Shown here: in pieces, positions 9,441 through 21,000 of the stretch
Numbering within the stretch: position 1 is the stretch's first letter
How the letters are laid out: every line of letters starts with the position of its first letter
Origin: Calliopum simillimum
Lineage: Eukaryota; Arthropoda; Insecta; Diptera; Lauxaniidae
DNA length: 64,000 nt
Direction: 5' to 3'
Assembly: GCA_951812925.1 (NCBI GenBank)
Contig: OX638372.1
Span: 45,196,245 to 45,260,244, forward strand
The notes under the pieces: generated by a model
The model's database searches: none
What the model saw: only the letters and a program-made list of their open reading frames with translations
What the model was told of the DNA's origin: nothing
Made by a program: the position numbers and the translations under genes

Positions 9441-11997
9441 ATAGGATAGTTAACAATTGACACGACGATATGGTCAATCTCTTATGCATCATCTTTACAT
9501 TCATTAGAAGATGAAAATACATTTATCTTTCAATTTGCCGATGACTTTATCGTTTTATCCTTTTCTTATAACTTTGATTTATCAGTCCAAAATTTGACTG
9601 CAAAGGTTTTCGACTTTTTTAATATTTGTAAATCCCTTAATCTCTCTTTTAATATTGAAAAAAACTAATTCTTTGTACTTTGCTAAAGGTAGCAAAAAAC
9701 AGATTAATTTAACTTTCAATCAACAAAGTATCAAACAAGTTAGATCTTTTAAGTTTCTTGGCAGAACTATTTCAGATAGCTTATGTATAAGGAATCTCAA
9801 AAATCATCTAACTTATTAAAAATGCTAACTTCAATCAAAGGAGGCTTAAATCCTAAAGTAGGTTAAAATTTTTATAAAAGTTTTGTTAGAAGCAGAATTG
9901 AATATGCTAGAACATCCTCAGCTCATGCACCTAAATACATTAATAATAAAGTTTGTACTTTTCAAAATTCGTCATTAAGGAGATGTCTTGGTTTAACTCC
10001 TTCTACTCCAGTCCATATCATTTACATACTTGCTAATGAACTTCCCCCGCATCTACGTGCAGTTTTCTTAACTTCCAAAGTAATTATTAAAATCTCTTTA
10101 CATAATCCTTCTTTTTTTAAACTTATTTCAGAACACCACGTTAAATCCAGTTATTATTTTGTCTTTGAAAAATTCAGAAATATCTTTATTAATCTACATA
10201 CTCATTTTAATTCAATCATTTCTTCAAATAAATGCAAATGTTTTATTGAAAAATTTAACTCAAAGAAATCAGAAACTTCACATGAAGTTTATAAATATTT
10301 TTTTTTAGAAAAATTTAGTTTTTATAAAGAAAATAATTTTTTTGCTTTTGCTACTGATGCTTCTATTTCAAATAATAAAACGAGATGTGCCATTTATAAC
10401 ATCTTCTCGAATCACTACTTTCTTTTTCAAGTGAACTCCAAATTATCATCACTATCTGGTGAACTAATTGCTATTAAAAAAGCCATTGAAATTGCTTCTG
10501 AGGATAATTTTGACAATACAGTTCTTTTTACTGATAGTCTTAATTCTTGTATTCTTTTACAAAAAAATAATTCTGACAGTTATCTTGTCTCTGAAATTCT
10601 AAACAAAATTGATAATTCAAGTATTTGCAATGTACATTTTTGTTGGATGCCTAGTCATGTCGGAATTTTTTTCAATGAACGTATTGATTATATGGCCAAA
10701 GAAGCTATTTTAAATGGCGTTCCTATAAATATAAGTTTTACTGCTAAAGATGCTATTAAAATAATTGCTAAGAGAGGAATGGAATTCTGAATTTGTTGAA
10801 ATTTCCAGATCAAAAGGTAGCTTTTTTTATAATATTTTTAATTATATTCCCAATAAACCATGGTATACTGGATCTGCTCTTGATTCCTGTGAAATAAAAG
10901 TAATCAATAGACTATTATCTGGACACACCTATGATAAAAAATACCTTAATTTAATTAACGCTATTAATTCAAATATTTGCGATCATTGTAATACATTTGA
11001 AGATTCACATCACTTAATCTTTCATTGTACCAAATTTTCTATAATTCGTGCTAAATATAATATTTTGTTACTAGTACAGTCATTTGGTAGTTTTACCTGG
11101 AAAGTTTTGCGGGATTTCTGCAAATGAGTTATTTTATAGATTTCGATGTGCTCTTTCAGAATTTCAACTTTGCTACCTCGTATCGTGTTCGCTCGAGCCG
11201 CCATATTGGAAAAATGGCGTCCAAAATCAGTTTTTTACAAATATCTCTTTAACGGTTATATTTAGAGAAAAATTTTAGGATAATGTTGTAGCTTATAAAA
11301 TTTTCTATAAAAATTACCTTTCAATTGTTTTCGTACAACTTATAACTCAGGAGATATCATTATTCAAAATTTTAGAAAAATTAGTAAATTGTGAATGCCA
11401 CTTATGAGTAGGCACAGTGATGTGTCAAGCTTATAATTACGATAACTTATGAACGGTGAGTCGCACGTTTAAAATAAAAACACCTATTTATAGGGAATAA
11501 CATGCGCTACAAGCTACATTAATTTTTTTTTCATATCATTTATAGTTAAGGAGATATTTTTCCCACAAACCAAAAATTTTGAAAAAAAACGTTTTTTCAA
11601 AATGGCTCCTAAACGGTTCGTCATAGAAAAAAAATAGTAGGGCGCATAGAACAATATTCAATTTTGAATGATTTTCAAGTCGCGATATCTCATGAAGGGT
11701 AAGTCGGACGAAAAAACAGCTCGAAGAGACTCTTATAGGGAATTGAACGTTCTACAAAATGCATTGACAATTTTTTTTCTACAATATAACAATCTTTTTC
11801 AAATTTTAAAGTCTAAGAATCTAAAAGTTTATACCTCATTAATTGATTTTATTAAAGAAACTAAGATTATTGATCTTTTATAAATTGTCTTTTTGACTTT
11901 TTTTTTCACAACCTTTCCTTCAATCTAGAGTTCACCCTGGCACTTTGAGAAAATTTTTTCCGCCAACCAATTTAATATTTAAAAAAAAAAAAAAAAA
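9440..11997 (+). mobile_element. 5'-truncated non-LTR retrotransposon, I-type, with RNase H
   Basis: The decayed coding strand starts inside reverse transcriptase (FADDFIVLSF, the catalytic FxDD box, near 9533). It continues through SFKFLGRTI and YARTSSAHAP...RRCLGLTPSTPVH, then an RNase H domain with all four acidic sites recognisable (FATDAS, LSGELIAI, LFTDSLNS, ERIDYMAKEA) at 10340-10710. Next is a CCHC-like finger (CDHCNTFEDSHHLIFHC, ~10980-11030). Frameshifts occur near 9660-9670, 9790 and 10790. The C-terminal end (FQILKSKNLKVYTSLIDF, stop ~11883) appears only after about 650 bp of foreign sequence, and an A-tract at 11980-11995 closes the element. It is a dead copy. Confidence 0.75.
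11130..11785. repeat. Non-coding dispersed repeat interrupting the I-type element
   Basis: This segment separates the zinc-finger end and the C-terminal end of the retrotransposon ORF. It has phrases such as ACAAATATCTCTTTAACGG, ...AACTCAGGAGATAT and CGCGATATCTCATGAAGG. Related phrases (AGTTATTCAGGCTCAAA, CAAATGTCTCGCTAACG) recur at 30130-30350 and 41940-42120. No coding content was found. The exact borders are uncertain by about 50 bp. Confidence 0.5.
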
Positions 11998-12670
11998 TAG
12001 TCAATCTCAAAGTCTGTCACATTACATTCGTAAGCTCTTTTTTGTTTATATCTAATATTAATTAATTGAAATGTTCATGGCTTAAGAGTTCCACATTATT
12101 AAACTCCTCGAGATACACATTTCCTTCCAACAAAGATTTACTATATATTGTGTGGTTTTCGTGTTATTCGCAGTCAAACTTGACTGTTACATTACATAAA
12201 TTTGGAAGTAACTTTTGAGGTAGCAATACATTCTTTTGAAATTTTGTGCTTCTAATCAACGGATCGGTCAGAATTTTTTATATTTTAGAAGTGAAAGATA
12301 AATAAAGAGTACTGCATTCATGATAGTCAATTAAACTGATGAGGAATTATTTTAAGAGCAAAAACATCGGGTATGCTACATTACATACAAAGTTTGTCAC
12401 ATCCCAAGGGGAAAAATTTCAAACGCTTCTGAACCAAGGACTTTTAAAGCGCTTGTCCCCACAGAAATTTAGAAGCACTCAAATATCAATTTGGGTTCAA
12501 ACTTTTATTTTTTTTTATTATAATTTTTTTATTTCACTTTTCTTTTCTCTTTATTTTCTATATACCCCGTTTACACCGGAGATTTATGAGGCGATTTACG
12601 GCTATTTCGAGATTTAGCTCTATATCTTGCCATATATCTCGATATTTATCATACAAAAATATATCTACTT
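11998..12670. other. Non-coding stretch
   Basis: No supported gene or repeat boundary. A 92-codon open frame at 12339-12617 is low complexity (Phe/Tyr-rich) and not credible. Confidence 0.4.
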
Positions 12671-12671
12671 C

Positions 12672-12962
12672 CATACTTCTCCTTTAACTCCTAGGAAGAG
12701 CATAGGGCCAATATGAAATCTCTCCATTTGTCACCATCCCTTGCGATGACTTTAATCTCTTGCCACGACTTTCCCGATTCTTGGATTTCCAGTTGGTTTT
12801 GGGTCTACCACGTGCTCTACTACCTTGTGGATTCCACTCAAGAGCCTGGCGACAAACTTCGCTGTGTGGTTTCCGGAGAGTGTGACCAATCCATCTCCAT
12901 TTGCGCAGCTTGCTATAGCCCTCTGATTGCATTTTTGACAAAAAGTAAATTTTGAGTAAAAT
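12672..12962 (-). mobile_element. RTE-clade retrotransposon 3' fragment
   Basis: The minus strand reads [18 protein letters not shown]...[16 protein letters not shown]. This is the same C-terminal tail as the large RTE copy at 23966-27424, including the near-identical 3' end (TAGGAGTTAAAGGAG). A short internal deletion removes part of the KTNWKRSLEKE region. It is a 5'-truncated scrap, as is usual for target-primed insertion. Confidence 0.85.
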
Positions 12963-13092
12963 AAAGTCAAAGTCAATGTTACTTAGTAAATTCCAGTGTG
13001 TGTTAAACATTAAAACTTAACTTAATTTAGAACCTCTGATGTATCCTTTATCCAACGTATTTTTCAAAAATTGCCTAGGCATCACCAGTAAA

Positions 13093-13578
13093 AAGTTATT
13101 AATACTTTACTGAAAACCTTTTGCACTTGTACCCCTTTGCTTCTAAACATCTGTAAAAACCGCTTCAGACTATCTGAGAAGTCATACAGAAACTCTTATG
13201 AGTTGTCAAATAAGGCAACTCTGATAGTGTGAATGTAAATTTATTATACAAATGATTTATCAGGAGGAAACTCATATGAGTTATTTTGGCGATAGATTTG
13301 AATCTATTTGAAAAGAGAAGTCATATGAGTTTTCAAATTTTTTAATGTTTCTTGATAAATAAAAAATCAAAACAATTTCAACAATACAAATGAAAAACAA
13401 AAAAATTTGACAGTCAGAGAAAAAATCATACAGAAAAACATAAGCAAACGCATATGACTTCTCAGATAGTCGTATTTGAACAAAAATATTTTATTCAAAT
13501 TTTTATTCTAATGTAAAAAATAATTTAGAAGCAAAGGGGTACAAGTACAAGGGCTTTTAGTAAAGTACTAATAACTTC
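13093..13578. mobile_element. MITE with ~55-bp inverted ends carrying TTGTACCCCTTTGCTTCTAA
   Basis: The left end (AGTTATTAATACTTTACT, then TTGTACCCCTTTGCTTCTAA at 13127-13146) is repeated in reverse complement at 13525-13578. Inside, AGACTATCTGAGAAGTCATA at ~13168 is mirrored by TATGACTTCTCAGATAGTC near 13450. No ORF is present. Two further copies of the 20-mer lie at 13737-13756 and 13907-13926 in plus orientation. A related internal segment (CAACTCTGATAGTGTGAATG) recurs at 53157-53260. Confidence 0.7.
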
Positions 13579-13599
13579 TGAAAGAGAACTCTTAGAAAA

Positions 13600-14218
13600 A
13601 TTTAAAAAAATGCATTAAACAGAAAATCCATCAAAGATTCTGAAAATAGAGGTAATTCATTATTCCTTATGCTATGTGAGCTGTTATGCATTGTTAACTT
13701 TTCTATTCATTTACAACAAAAAAAAATTCAAGTCGCTTGTACCCCTTTGCTTCTAAACAAAACTGTAATTGTGTTAACTGGCTTTTCTGAACCGTGCTCT
13801 ACTGAGGCTTAGGACCTTAAAAGTTAAATTATTATTTTTTTCCCAAATAGATTAATACTCGCTCTATATATTCCCGTGCTTAACTCAATTTTTCACAAAA
13901 TGTCACTTGTACCCCTTTGCTTCTAACCCCCTCAATTATAAGTTAAAATACTATGTTCTTACCTATTACACGGGCGGTTGTAGGTTCGTAAGCTCTTGCG
14001 GTCGTTTCTTTTGTTTTTAATTGAAAGCACGCTTTTTCCATAAGACTGCGGTAAGCATCAGAGCTCTTATATCCTAGGGCATGCAAAGTCAAAAAGAAAG
14101 AATAGTTTTTACGGAGCGGAAGCGCTTATTGGTGAAAAAGAAGCACTTAAGAAGAGTTTTCGAAGCGCTTTTTTTCCCGTTGGGACTACACCGTACGAAT
14201 ATTCGCACAAAACAATTT
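13600..14218. other. Spacer with two extra copies of the GTACCCC motif
   Basis: Apart from the TTGTACCCCTTTGCTTCTAA words at 13737 and 13907, no gene or structured element is supported. The 85-codon frame at 14081-14338 crosses a transposon end and is not credible. Confidence 0.4.
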
Positions 14219-14504
14219 AGGGCCGTTTTCTTCACTCCATGCTATGTCGAGAATGCATTCTCGCTTCGATTTAGAATAGATGCTAGCAAAATTTCATTTT
14301 CTTCATTCCATTCTAACGGTGAGAATGACAATTTTTGAATTCTCGTAAGATTCATTCTCGGTGGAAATGTATTCTGAGTGGGGAAGCCAAAGTTAGGTTG
14401 GTAGCAGCCTTAGCATGCAGATTTCGGAAATTTTAATGTGAATTTCGTTCTTCACGTCATTCTCAAAGTAAATGCAAAATCGTTTCGATCGCTTTGATGA
14501 GATA

Positions 14505-15175
14505 GAGGATGAGAATTTGACCCACGAACGCCGCCAATATAAAATGCTGCCCAGAATTAATATGGATAAATGGGATGACGTCGACTTCGTATACTGCTTT
14601 CGCTAGGTGAAAAGAACAGTCGATACCGATTTAAAATTCATTGAAGATTCTTTGAAATTTCGTGGTGAACAGCGGTAAGCGGAACAATGCACCTGTTCCA
14701 GTGCCTATTTATGAATTGTTTTTTATTGTTTCAGCAGGTCGCGCCACATAACACTACTAACACAGTTGCTGATCGCTTCACGATTTTACGCACTTGGTTC
14801 CATGGAGGTGGCGATTGCTGATTTCGCTGGAGTTTGTGTTGCGTCCTTTAGCCGGATAATAAAACGAGTTTCTTTGCCACTTGCAATGAAATCTGTTGAA
14901 ATGATACAAATGCCCTCCACATGATGATTTACTTGCCAAAGAGTTCTTTGATATTGCAAAATTCCCCTGGACCATCGGCTCTATTGATTGCACGCATATT
15001 TGGATTCAATCGCCACGCGGTCATGAGCCTGAAGTGTTTCGCAATCGAAAAGGCTGGTTTTCCATCAATGTGCAGACTGTACCTTCAGCAAATTTGAAAA
15101 TTATTAGTTTGGTATGTCGTTGGCCAGGATCCACACACGACCAAACTATTTTTAATGGTTCTTGTTTCTAAGAAA
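14505..15175 (+). pseudogene. HARBI1-like transposase remnant
   Basis: In shifting frames the plus strand gives MLPRINMDKWDDVDFVYCF..., then LLIASRFYALGSMEVAIADF...RIIKRVS, then FPWTIGSIDCTHIWIQSPRG and KGWFSINVQTVP, ending with WPGSTHDQTIFNGS. Two of the three catalytic acidic residues are recognisable (Asp in SIDCT and in STHDQ). The part holding the Glu is missing. A likely intron (GTAAGC...TTTCAG, about 14672-14733) lies between the first two blocks. Stops and frameshifts make it inactive. It is not closely similar to copy 1. Confidence 0.8.
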
Positions 15176-15320
15176 TTCCACCGTTCGGCACCGGTAAACG
15201 ATCCTGATCGCTGCGGTTTATCGCCAGAGTCTTCTTTGCGCTTTAGTCTTTTTTCCATTGTTTTTTTCTCCATTAGCAATTAAAAACTTTTAAATTTATT
15301 TAAATTAATTTGAAGCTGCT

Positions 15321-16790
15321 CACGGGCCCCCTCAAGGAGCGGCAGGTTTTGCTGACTTGAACCTCGGAAAACTCTATGTAGAGTTGTTCTTAATCGTCCC
15401 CAAATTTAAAATCTTCAAACCGGAAAATCGTACCTGCTTCTCTTCTCGAGATATATATATATATATATCTGGCTATATGTATATGTGGCTTTAATCGAAA
15501 CAATTAATCCTATATTGGAAAATATTTGACATAGGTGAATGAAATTTGGTGCATACACGTAAAATACTTGAGGTAATTGCATTCAATAAAAATATGGGCG
15601 ATGCCACGCCCCCTCGACCCTATATTCTTCCTATCTCTGGAACTATTTGACTCAGGTGAATGAGATTTGGTATATATCTAATTGGCGGTGGGAAAACAAT
15701 TTTCAATAAAAATAGGCAGGGCCACGCCTTCTCATTCTCAAAAAGTCAAATTTGTCATATCTTTGAAACTATTTGGCACAGGTGAATATGATTTGATTTC
15801 AGATAAAGTGATGCGAACACCTGTGTCAAATAGTCTCAAAGATATGACAAATTTTTTATTTTTGGAATGAGGGGGCGTGGCCTTGCCCATTTTAGTTGAA
15901 AATGTTTTTCCCAGTGCCGATTAGATATGTACCAAATCTCATTTACCTAAGTCAAATATTTTCAGAGATATGACAAATTTTGGGTGGAGGGGGCGTGGCG
16001 CTGCCAATTTTTTTATTGGATACTATTTACTCAAGTATTATTTATATATGTACTAGATCTCATTCTCTACGTGAAATAGTTTCAAAGATAGGGTTGATTG
16101 TTTCCTTATTTTCATATAAATAGCGTTTTTCCGACCTTTAAAGGCCTGCGGGCACGGTCAAATATGTTCCGATCCAGATCAAATTTTTTTTGCTTGGTAT
16201 CTATAGTTGGGAGACTAAAATAAGAGCAGAAAAAAGTACTGCTTTTTGTCAACTAAGTACCTTAAATTGGTTTAACATTTTTACAGTGCCATATCCTTCG
16301 CTTCACTTTACCTGAAATCAAATCTTATACATATATGTCAAATAGTTTCAGAGATATGACAAATTTGGTTCTTTAAGATGGAGGGGGCGTGGCTCTGCCC
16401 ATTTTTAGTTGAACATTTTTTCTCCAGTGCCAATTACATATGTACCAAATCTCATTCACCTGAGTTCCAGAGATACGACGAATATAGGGTTGAGGGGGCG
16501 TGGCACCACCCATATTTTTATTGAATGCTATTAACTCAAGTATTCTACGTATATGCACCAAATTTCATTCACCTATGTCAAATATTTTCCAATATAGGAT
16601 TAATTGTTTCGATTAAAGCCACATATACATATAGCCAGATATATATACATATATATATATCTCGAGAAGAGAAGCAGGTACGATTTTCCGGTTTGAAGAT
16701 TTTAAATCTGGGGACGATTAAGAACAACTCTACATAGAGTTTTCCGAGGTTCAAGTCAGCAAAACCTGCCGCTCCTTGAGGGGGCCCGTG
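15321..16790. mobile_element. Foldback-type element, 1470 bp, 4-bp target duplication TGCT
   Basis: The ends are inverted repeats starting CACGGGCCCCCTCAAGGAG. They extend for several hundred bp inward with high similarity, through the TTAAGAACAACTCTACATAG block, the AT dinucleotide tract and the GGGGGCGTGGC-rich interior. TGCT directly precedes 15321 and directly follows 16790. The interior is a palindrome of GGGCGTGGC/GCCACGCCC-containing units with no ORF. Similar GGGCGTGGC units occur at 31560-32290 and 36350-36770. Confidence 0.85.
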
Positions 16791-17124
16791 TGCTGTTATT
16801 GAAAATTATTTTTTTTAATTTTCATAAAAAACACAGAAAAATTCTCAATTTGTAAATTGTATTTGAAACCAACCATAAACAGTAAATTTTACTTCAGAAT
16901 GTCTTTCGTTAAGATAACAACGAATTTAGAATTGAGAAAAACCACATTCTGGTGCTCTGGGCAGGCCTGCTAAAACATACAATCTCAGCGAGCACGCAGT
17001 GAAGAAAACGAAATTTTTAGCATGCATTCTTATTCGCCGAGAATAGATGCCCGCCTTAAGCAAGCATGCCCTGAACTTGCCGTTTTAACAATTTTTAGCA
17101 TGGAGTAAAGAAAACGGCCCTAAG

Positions 17125-17639
17125 TATCTTCGTTAATGTTCGTGTCAACAAATAAAATGAAAACGAGTATTCAGTTATGATTTCTAACTTCTTTAAAACT
17201 CATTTTTGTCTTACTTAGCATCCACCTTTACCATTCATTTTAAGTACCTTGCCAATCATTTATAGAAAAAAGTCGGTGTCCATCAACAAGAGCCTTTTTT
17301 ACACCACGTTATCTTAGGTACTTATAAGTCGAACAAAAATTTCTATAGATACCAAGGAAAATAAGGAAAAAAGCAAGCCACCGCTTTTGAATAAATCTTC
17401 GTTTTTACCCTCGTTCCGCAGGCTCAAACCCGAGCAATCGTTTGGTGAAAATTTACAAAACTCCATCACTTAAGAGCCATTTACACGATTTTTTTGTTTT
17501 TTTTAATGGGATACATGCATGTTATAGGTCATGTGATATTTATTTTTTCAAAATTCCCTCGGTTTTGTGCGGGATACTAAAAACCTGAATAACTCGGGAA
17601 ACATTAATGATAACGATTTTTTTGGGTAGATATGTTGTT
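17125..17639. other. Non-coding stretch
   Basis: No gene, RNA or clear repeat border was recognised between Harbinger copy 2 and the downstream CACCTCCCATATAAGC repeat. Confidence 0.4.
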
Positions 17640-17905
17640 GGGTAGATTTTGCGAAATTCTTAATAACTCAATGGCACCTCCCATATAAGCAAAAGTTTCA
17701 AAAAGTTATACTTAAAGCGTTATTTGAGATAATGGAACCAAATATCACTCTGATAGTAAAAACAGTAAAGGTAAGCCATGAGCAGAACCTCGGACAAGAG
17801 GTCTTGGTATCTACCATATAAGCAAAAGCTTCAAAATGTTATACTGAAAACGTCCTTTGAGGTATTTAATGTGTGGCCATGCCTTACTAGTTTTTTTTTT
17901 TTTGG
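17640..17905. repeat. CACCTCCCATATAAGC repeat downstream of gene B
   Basis: Two units contain ACCTCCCATATAAGCAAAAG, then TATACTGAAAGCG-like and TTTGAGATAAT words. The segment ends GGCCATGCCTTACTAG followed by a T tract. The same family, with the same end (GGCCTTACTAGTTTG...T tract), fills intron 2 of gene C at 35920-36845, and a shorter copy lies at 61760-61910. Confidence 0.7.
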
Positions 17906-18000
17906 ATTTTAACGTTACTCCGTCAGCTCCTTGAATATGCATCCTTTAAAATAAAACATTTTAATACAATATGTATGTGTGTTTTTGTGTTAATCAGTCA

Positions 18001-18006
18001 TTTATT
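18001..18006 (-). terminator. AATAAA polyadenylation signal of gene B
   Basis: AATAAA on the minus strand, 31 bp beyond the gene B stop codon. It is a position-based assignment. Confidence 0.45.
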
Positions 18007-18036
18007 TCATAATAAAGTGACATTTTATGGAAAACT

Positions 18037-21000
18037 TCATATATATCTATCATCTAAAACTATAAATTTGCTTTGTTTAAGAACATTAGTGACGTTAGTT
18101 GATAAACGACCGCCTTGAAATGTAAGACGACTTTCTTTGACAGGTGCTCTTAATACACAATAAAGCTCATCCTTTTCCTCCCTTTTAGCGTCCAGAAGCA
18201 TATTACTCCAAAATGGTTTACACCTATTTTTCCATTGACGCAATCTGTAGAAACCACATTTGGTATCGTCTTTCAATAAATCCAAAAAGTACGGGAAAAG
18301 TTCATCAGCCTGCAGTTTCGCCAATAAATATAAAGTCTTTTTTGCGCTTTTTTCGTCATGTACTTCAATGAAAAGTTTTTTAGCTTGCTTAAAAGCATCT
18401 TTTGCTAGCGTGGGTCGATTAATTTTTGCATAGAACTTTCCAATACTAAGCTGTGATTCAGCTTCATGATATTTGAAAGAATTTGCTTGGGCAATTTTTA
18501 TAGCCTCTTCATGTTCTTCTCTGGCTTCGGTAAGTTGATTTAAACTAAAGGATAGAAAGATTTTTTTTTAAATATATTTTGGATTGTGCTATAATTTCTA
18601 AAAAAAAAATATAAAAACTATTAAGCTTAGACGATTCTAAGCATTTTATGTCTAACACAATTTTTTCGCAAGTTGCCCTGATTTTGAGTAAAAATAGTGT
18701 TCGGCCGCCCGCGGGCGTTTAAAAGCACAAAACTCTCAAGTAACGACTGAATGAATGTTATACCATTTTTAAGCTTAGAAATTAAGCTTTTAGAAAAAGA
18801 ACTATTGGGGTCTTTTTTTAAAAAAAATGCAAAAGTATTTAAAAGAAGTTTTTTTAAAAAAAAAAAAAAAAAAACACCCAAAAAAAATGAAATAACGCCC
18901 AAATCATTTTCATATAAATTTGGCCGATAATCATATTGGAAATGTCGCCCAAAATTTTTTTTATTTGAAAATATTTTGGATGTTATTTCGTTTTTTTTTA
19001 AAGAAATAAGACCCAAAAACAAATGAAATAAATCCCACATTTTGGGCGTTATTTCCAAAAAGATTATAGCCCAAGTTTTTATGAAAATAATTTTGGCCGT
19101 AATTTCGTTTTGGGCGTTATTTCGTTTTTATTTTGGGCGTTATTTTCTAACGCCGATGTAAGCTATGCATTTTGAAAAAATGTTCTTTCTAAAAAAATTA
19201 CAAAAATCGCAAAATTTAACTACCCGGGTATTTCCATGTAAATGTGGACAAGGTATTGAAAAATTTTTGGTTTCTTTTCAACCTTCAACTATATCCAAAG
19301 TAATGTTTAATTGAAGAAACATCAGCATTTAGTGTCAAAATTAAGATTGGACATTGCAATTCGTTATTATCGCGTTTTTTAGTTAAAGTCTGCATATCAG
19401 AAGAAGTAAAAATGGGCATAAAAATAAAACGGTACTTCTCCGAGGAAAGTTATGAATCTGGTGGTGACAGTAATAGTTGTGATGATAATATACCATCTGT
19501 ATTTAAACCATAAATAATTTCAATCGCGATATAATAGACTTAGTTAAACAATTATTAAATTTTGATCTAGTTTTGGTTCCTGTGCATAAACGCCAGAAGT
19601 AGTTCTTTATTATTCTTGTATTTTGACCCAATTTTAATTTTTATACCTATGAACTTGAAAAGGCCGTCTGTATTGGTCTAAAAATCGATAGTAACGCGAG
19701 TTACCAATTTTTTTTTAACGCGAGTTACCACATAATTTTCGCATTATTTTAAAAAATACCACTTAATATTGTTGTTTCTAATAAAGAAATACTTACTGAT
19801 ACCCTTCTGGCTTTATTTCTGTCTAATGTAAAGAAATTTACCCACAAATTTCGCAGGAAGTTGCAAAAGAAATTTACGCTCTAAACATGTTGTCCAAAAA
19901 TGGTAACGCGAGTTACCAGCACTATTCACTATTTTACTGGTTAAATATTAAGTTACCACTGAAAATTTCAACTAATATGCAACAAGAATAAAGTATTTTG
20001 TTTATAAAGAATCCAATTTTATTAGTTAATCCAAAGGCTGAGCCTCAAAAGCTCCATTAAAGTCTTAAAAAGTGTTCTAATTGTAACGCGAGTTACCATG
20101 GAATTACCCACCCGGTATTTTAACAACAAATAATACTATGACCAAATCCTCCCGTATTATTTATGCCACGCATCGGTACTAAATCGGTCACATCAAACTT
20201 TTTCGACTGCTACACTTGGCGCGTTTTCCTTCATACATACATAGATCATGTAACTCCTCACAAAATAGATATTATAAGGCTTTTTCCGTTATCCGTGTGG
20301 TCTGAATTACATTTAATTTTGGAAATTTTTTGATGAAAATGGTGAGTCGAACGATAAAAATTTCTACAATGGCTGTGCTTCAGACGGCAGCGTGTTAACA
20401 CGTAGTTATCATTGTACTTCTAAAACGAGTTTGTGTGCTATCTCCTTTTTCTTATTTTGTTTTACGTAGGGTGCTATTTATATTTCGGGAACTTGCAACA
20501 CTAAAGTCAATAGCTAAAATCTGGCAACATCATAATAAAGTTTGACATTTTTTAGCATAAACGTACTTACAACGTTTTGATGTACAAGTGCTATTTGTTT
20601 TGTTTACAGTGAGTTAAGAAAATCAATTTGGCGAGCCTTTTTTGAGCGATTGATAAATTATTGGGTATCCAACGAGAACAAATTTTTTTCACAACTAAGT
20701 GTTCATGCGTCGGCGTCCGAACCACGATTGAATTCACTATATAGCGATATACTGTGGTTTTTGATGGTGCTTTATTGCCATACAAAGAACTGAGTTCATC
20801 GACATATTATTGTTGAGATAATCTACGTTGAAAGTTGTGAAAAATAATCCAACGAAACTTCCATTTTTTGGCCAAATTGATTTTCTTAACTCACTGTAAA
20901 CAAAACAAATAGCACTTGTGCATCAAAACGTTATGACTATGTTTATGCTAAAAAATGTCAAACTTTATTATGGTGCTGCCAGATCTTAGCTATTGACATT

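Larger units (their letters stand above)
14219..17121. mobile_element. Second Harbinger element, decayed, interrupted by a foldback insertion
   Basis: AGGGCCGTTTTCTTCACTCC at 14219 is matched by its reverse complement ending at 17121 (GGAGTAAAGAAAACGGCCCT). Between them lies a plus-strand HARBI1-like transposase remnant. A minus-strand fragment follows (15279 leftwards, KKTMEKRLKRKEDSGDKP) that may be the start of the accessory gene, giving the convergent arrangement seen in copy 1. The 1470-bp foldback element at 15321-16790 sits between this fragment and the right end. No exact 3-bp duplication is visible. Confidence 0.7.

Noticed and set aside
18627..19058. 143-codon minus-strand frame in intron 3 of gene B
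   Set aside because: Phe/Leu-rich translation of the AATAACGCCCA repeat and a homopolymer run; no domain.
19411..19515. 34-codon frame MGIKIKRYFSEESYESGG...
   Set aside because: Resembles the acidic start of some transposases but is too short and has no continuation.
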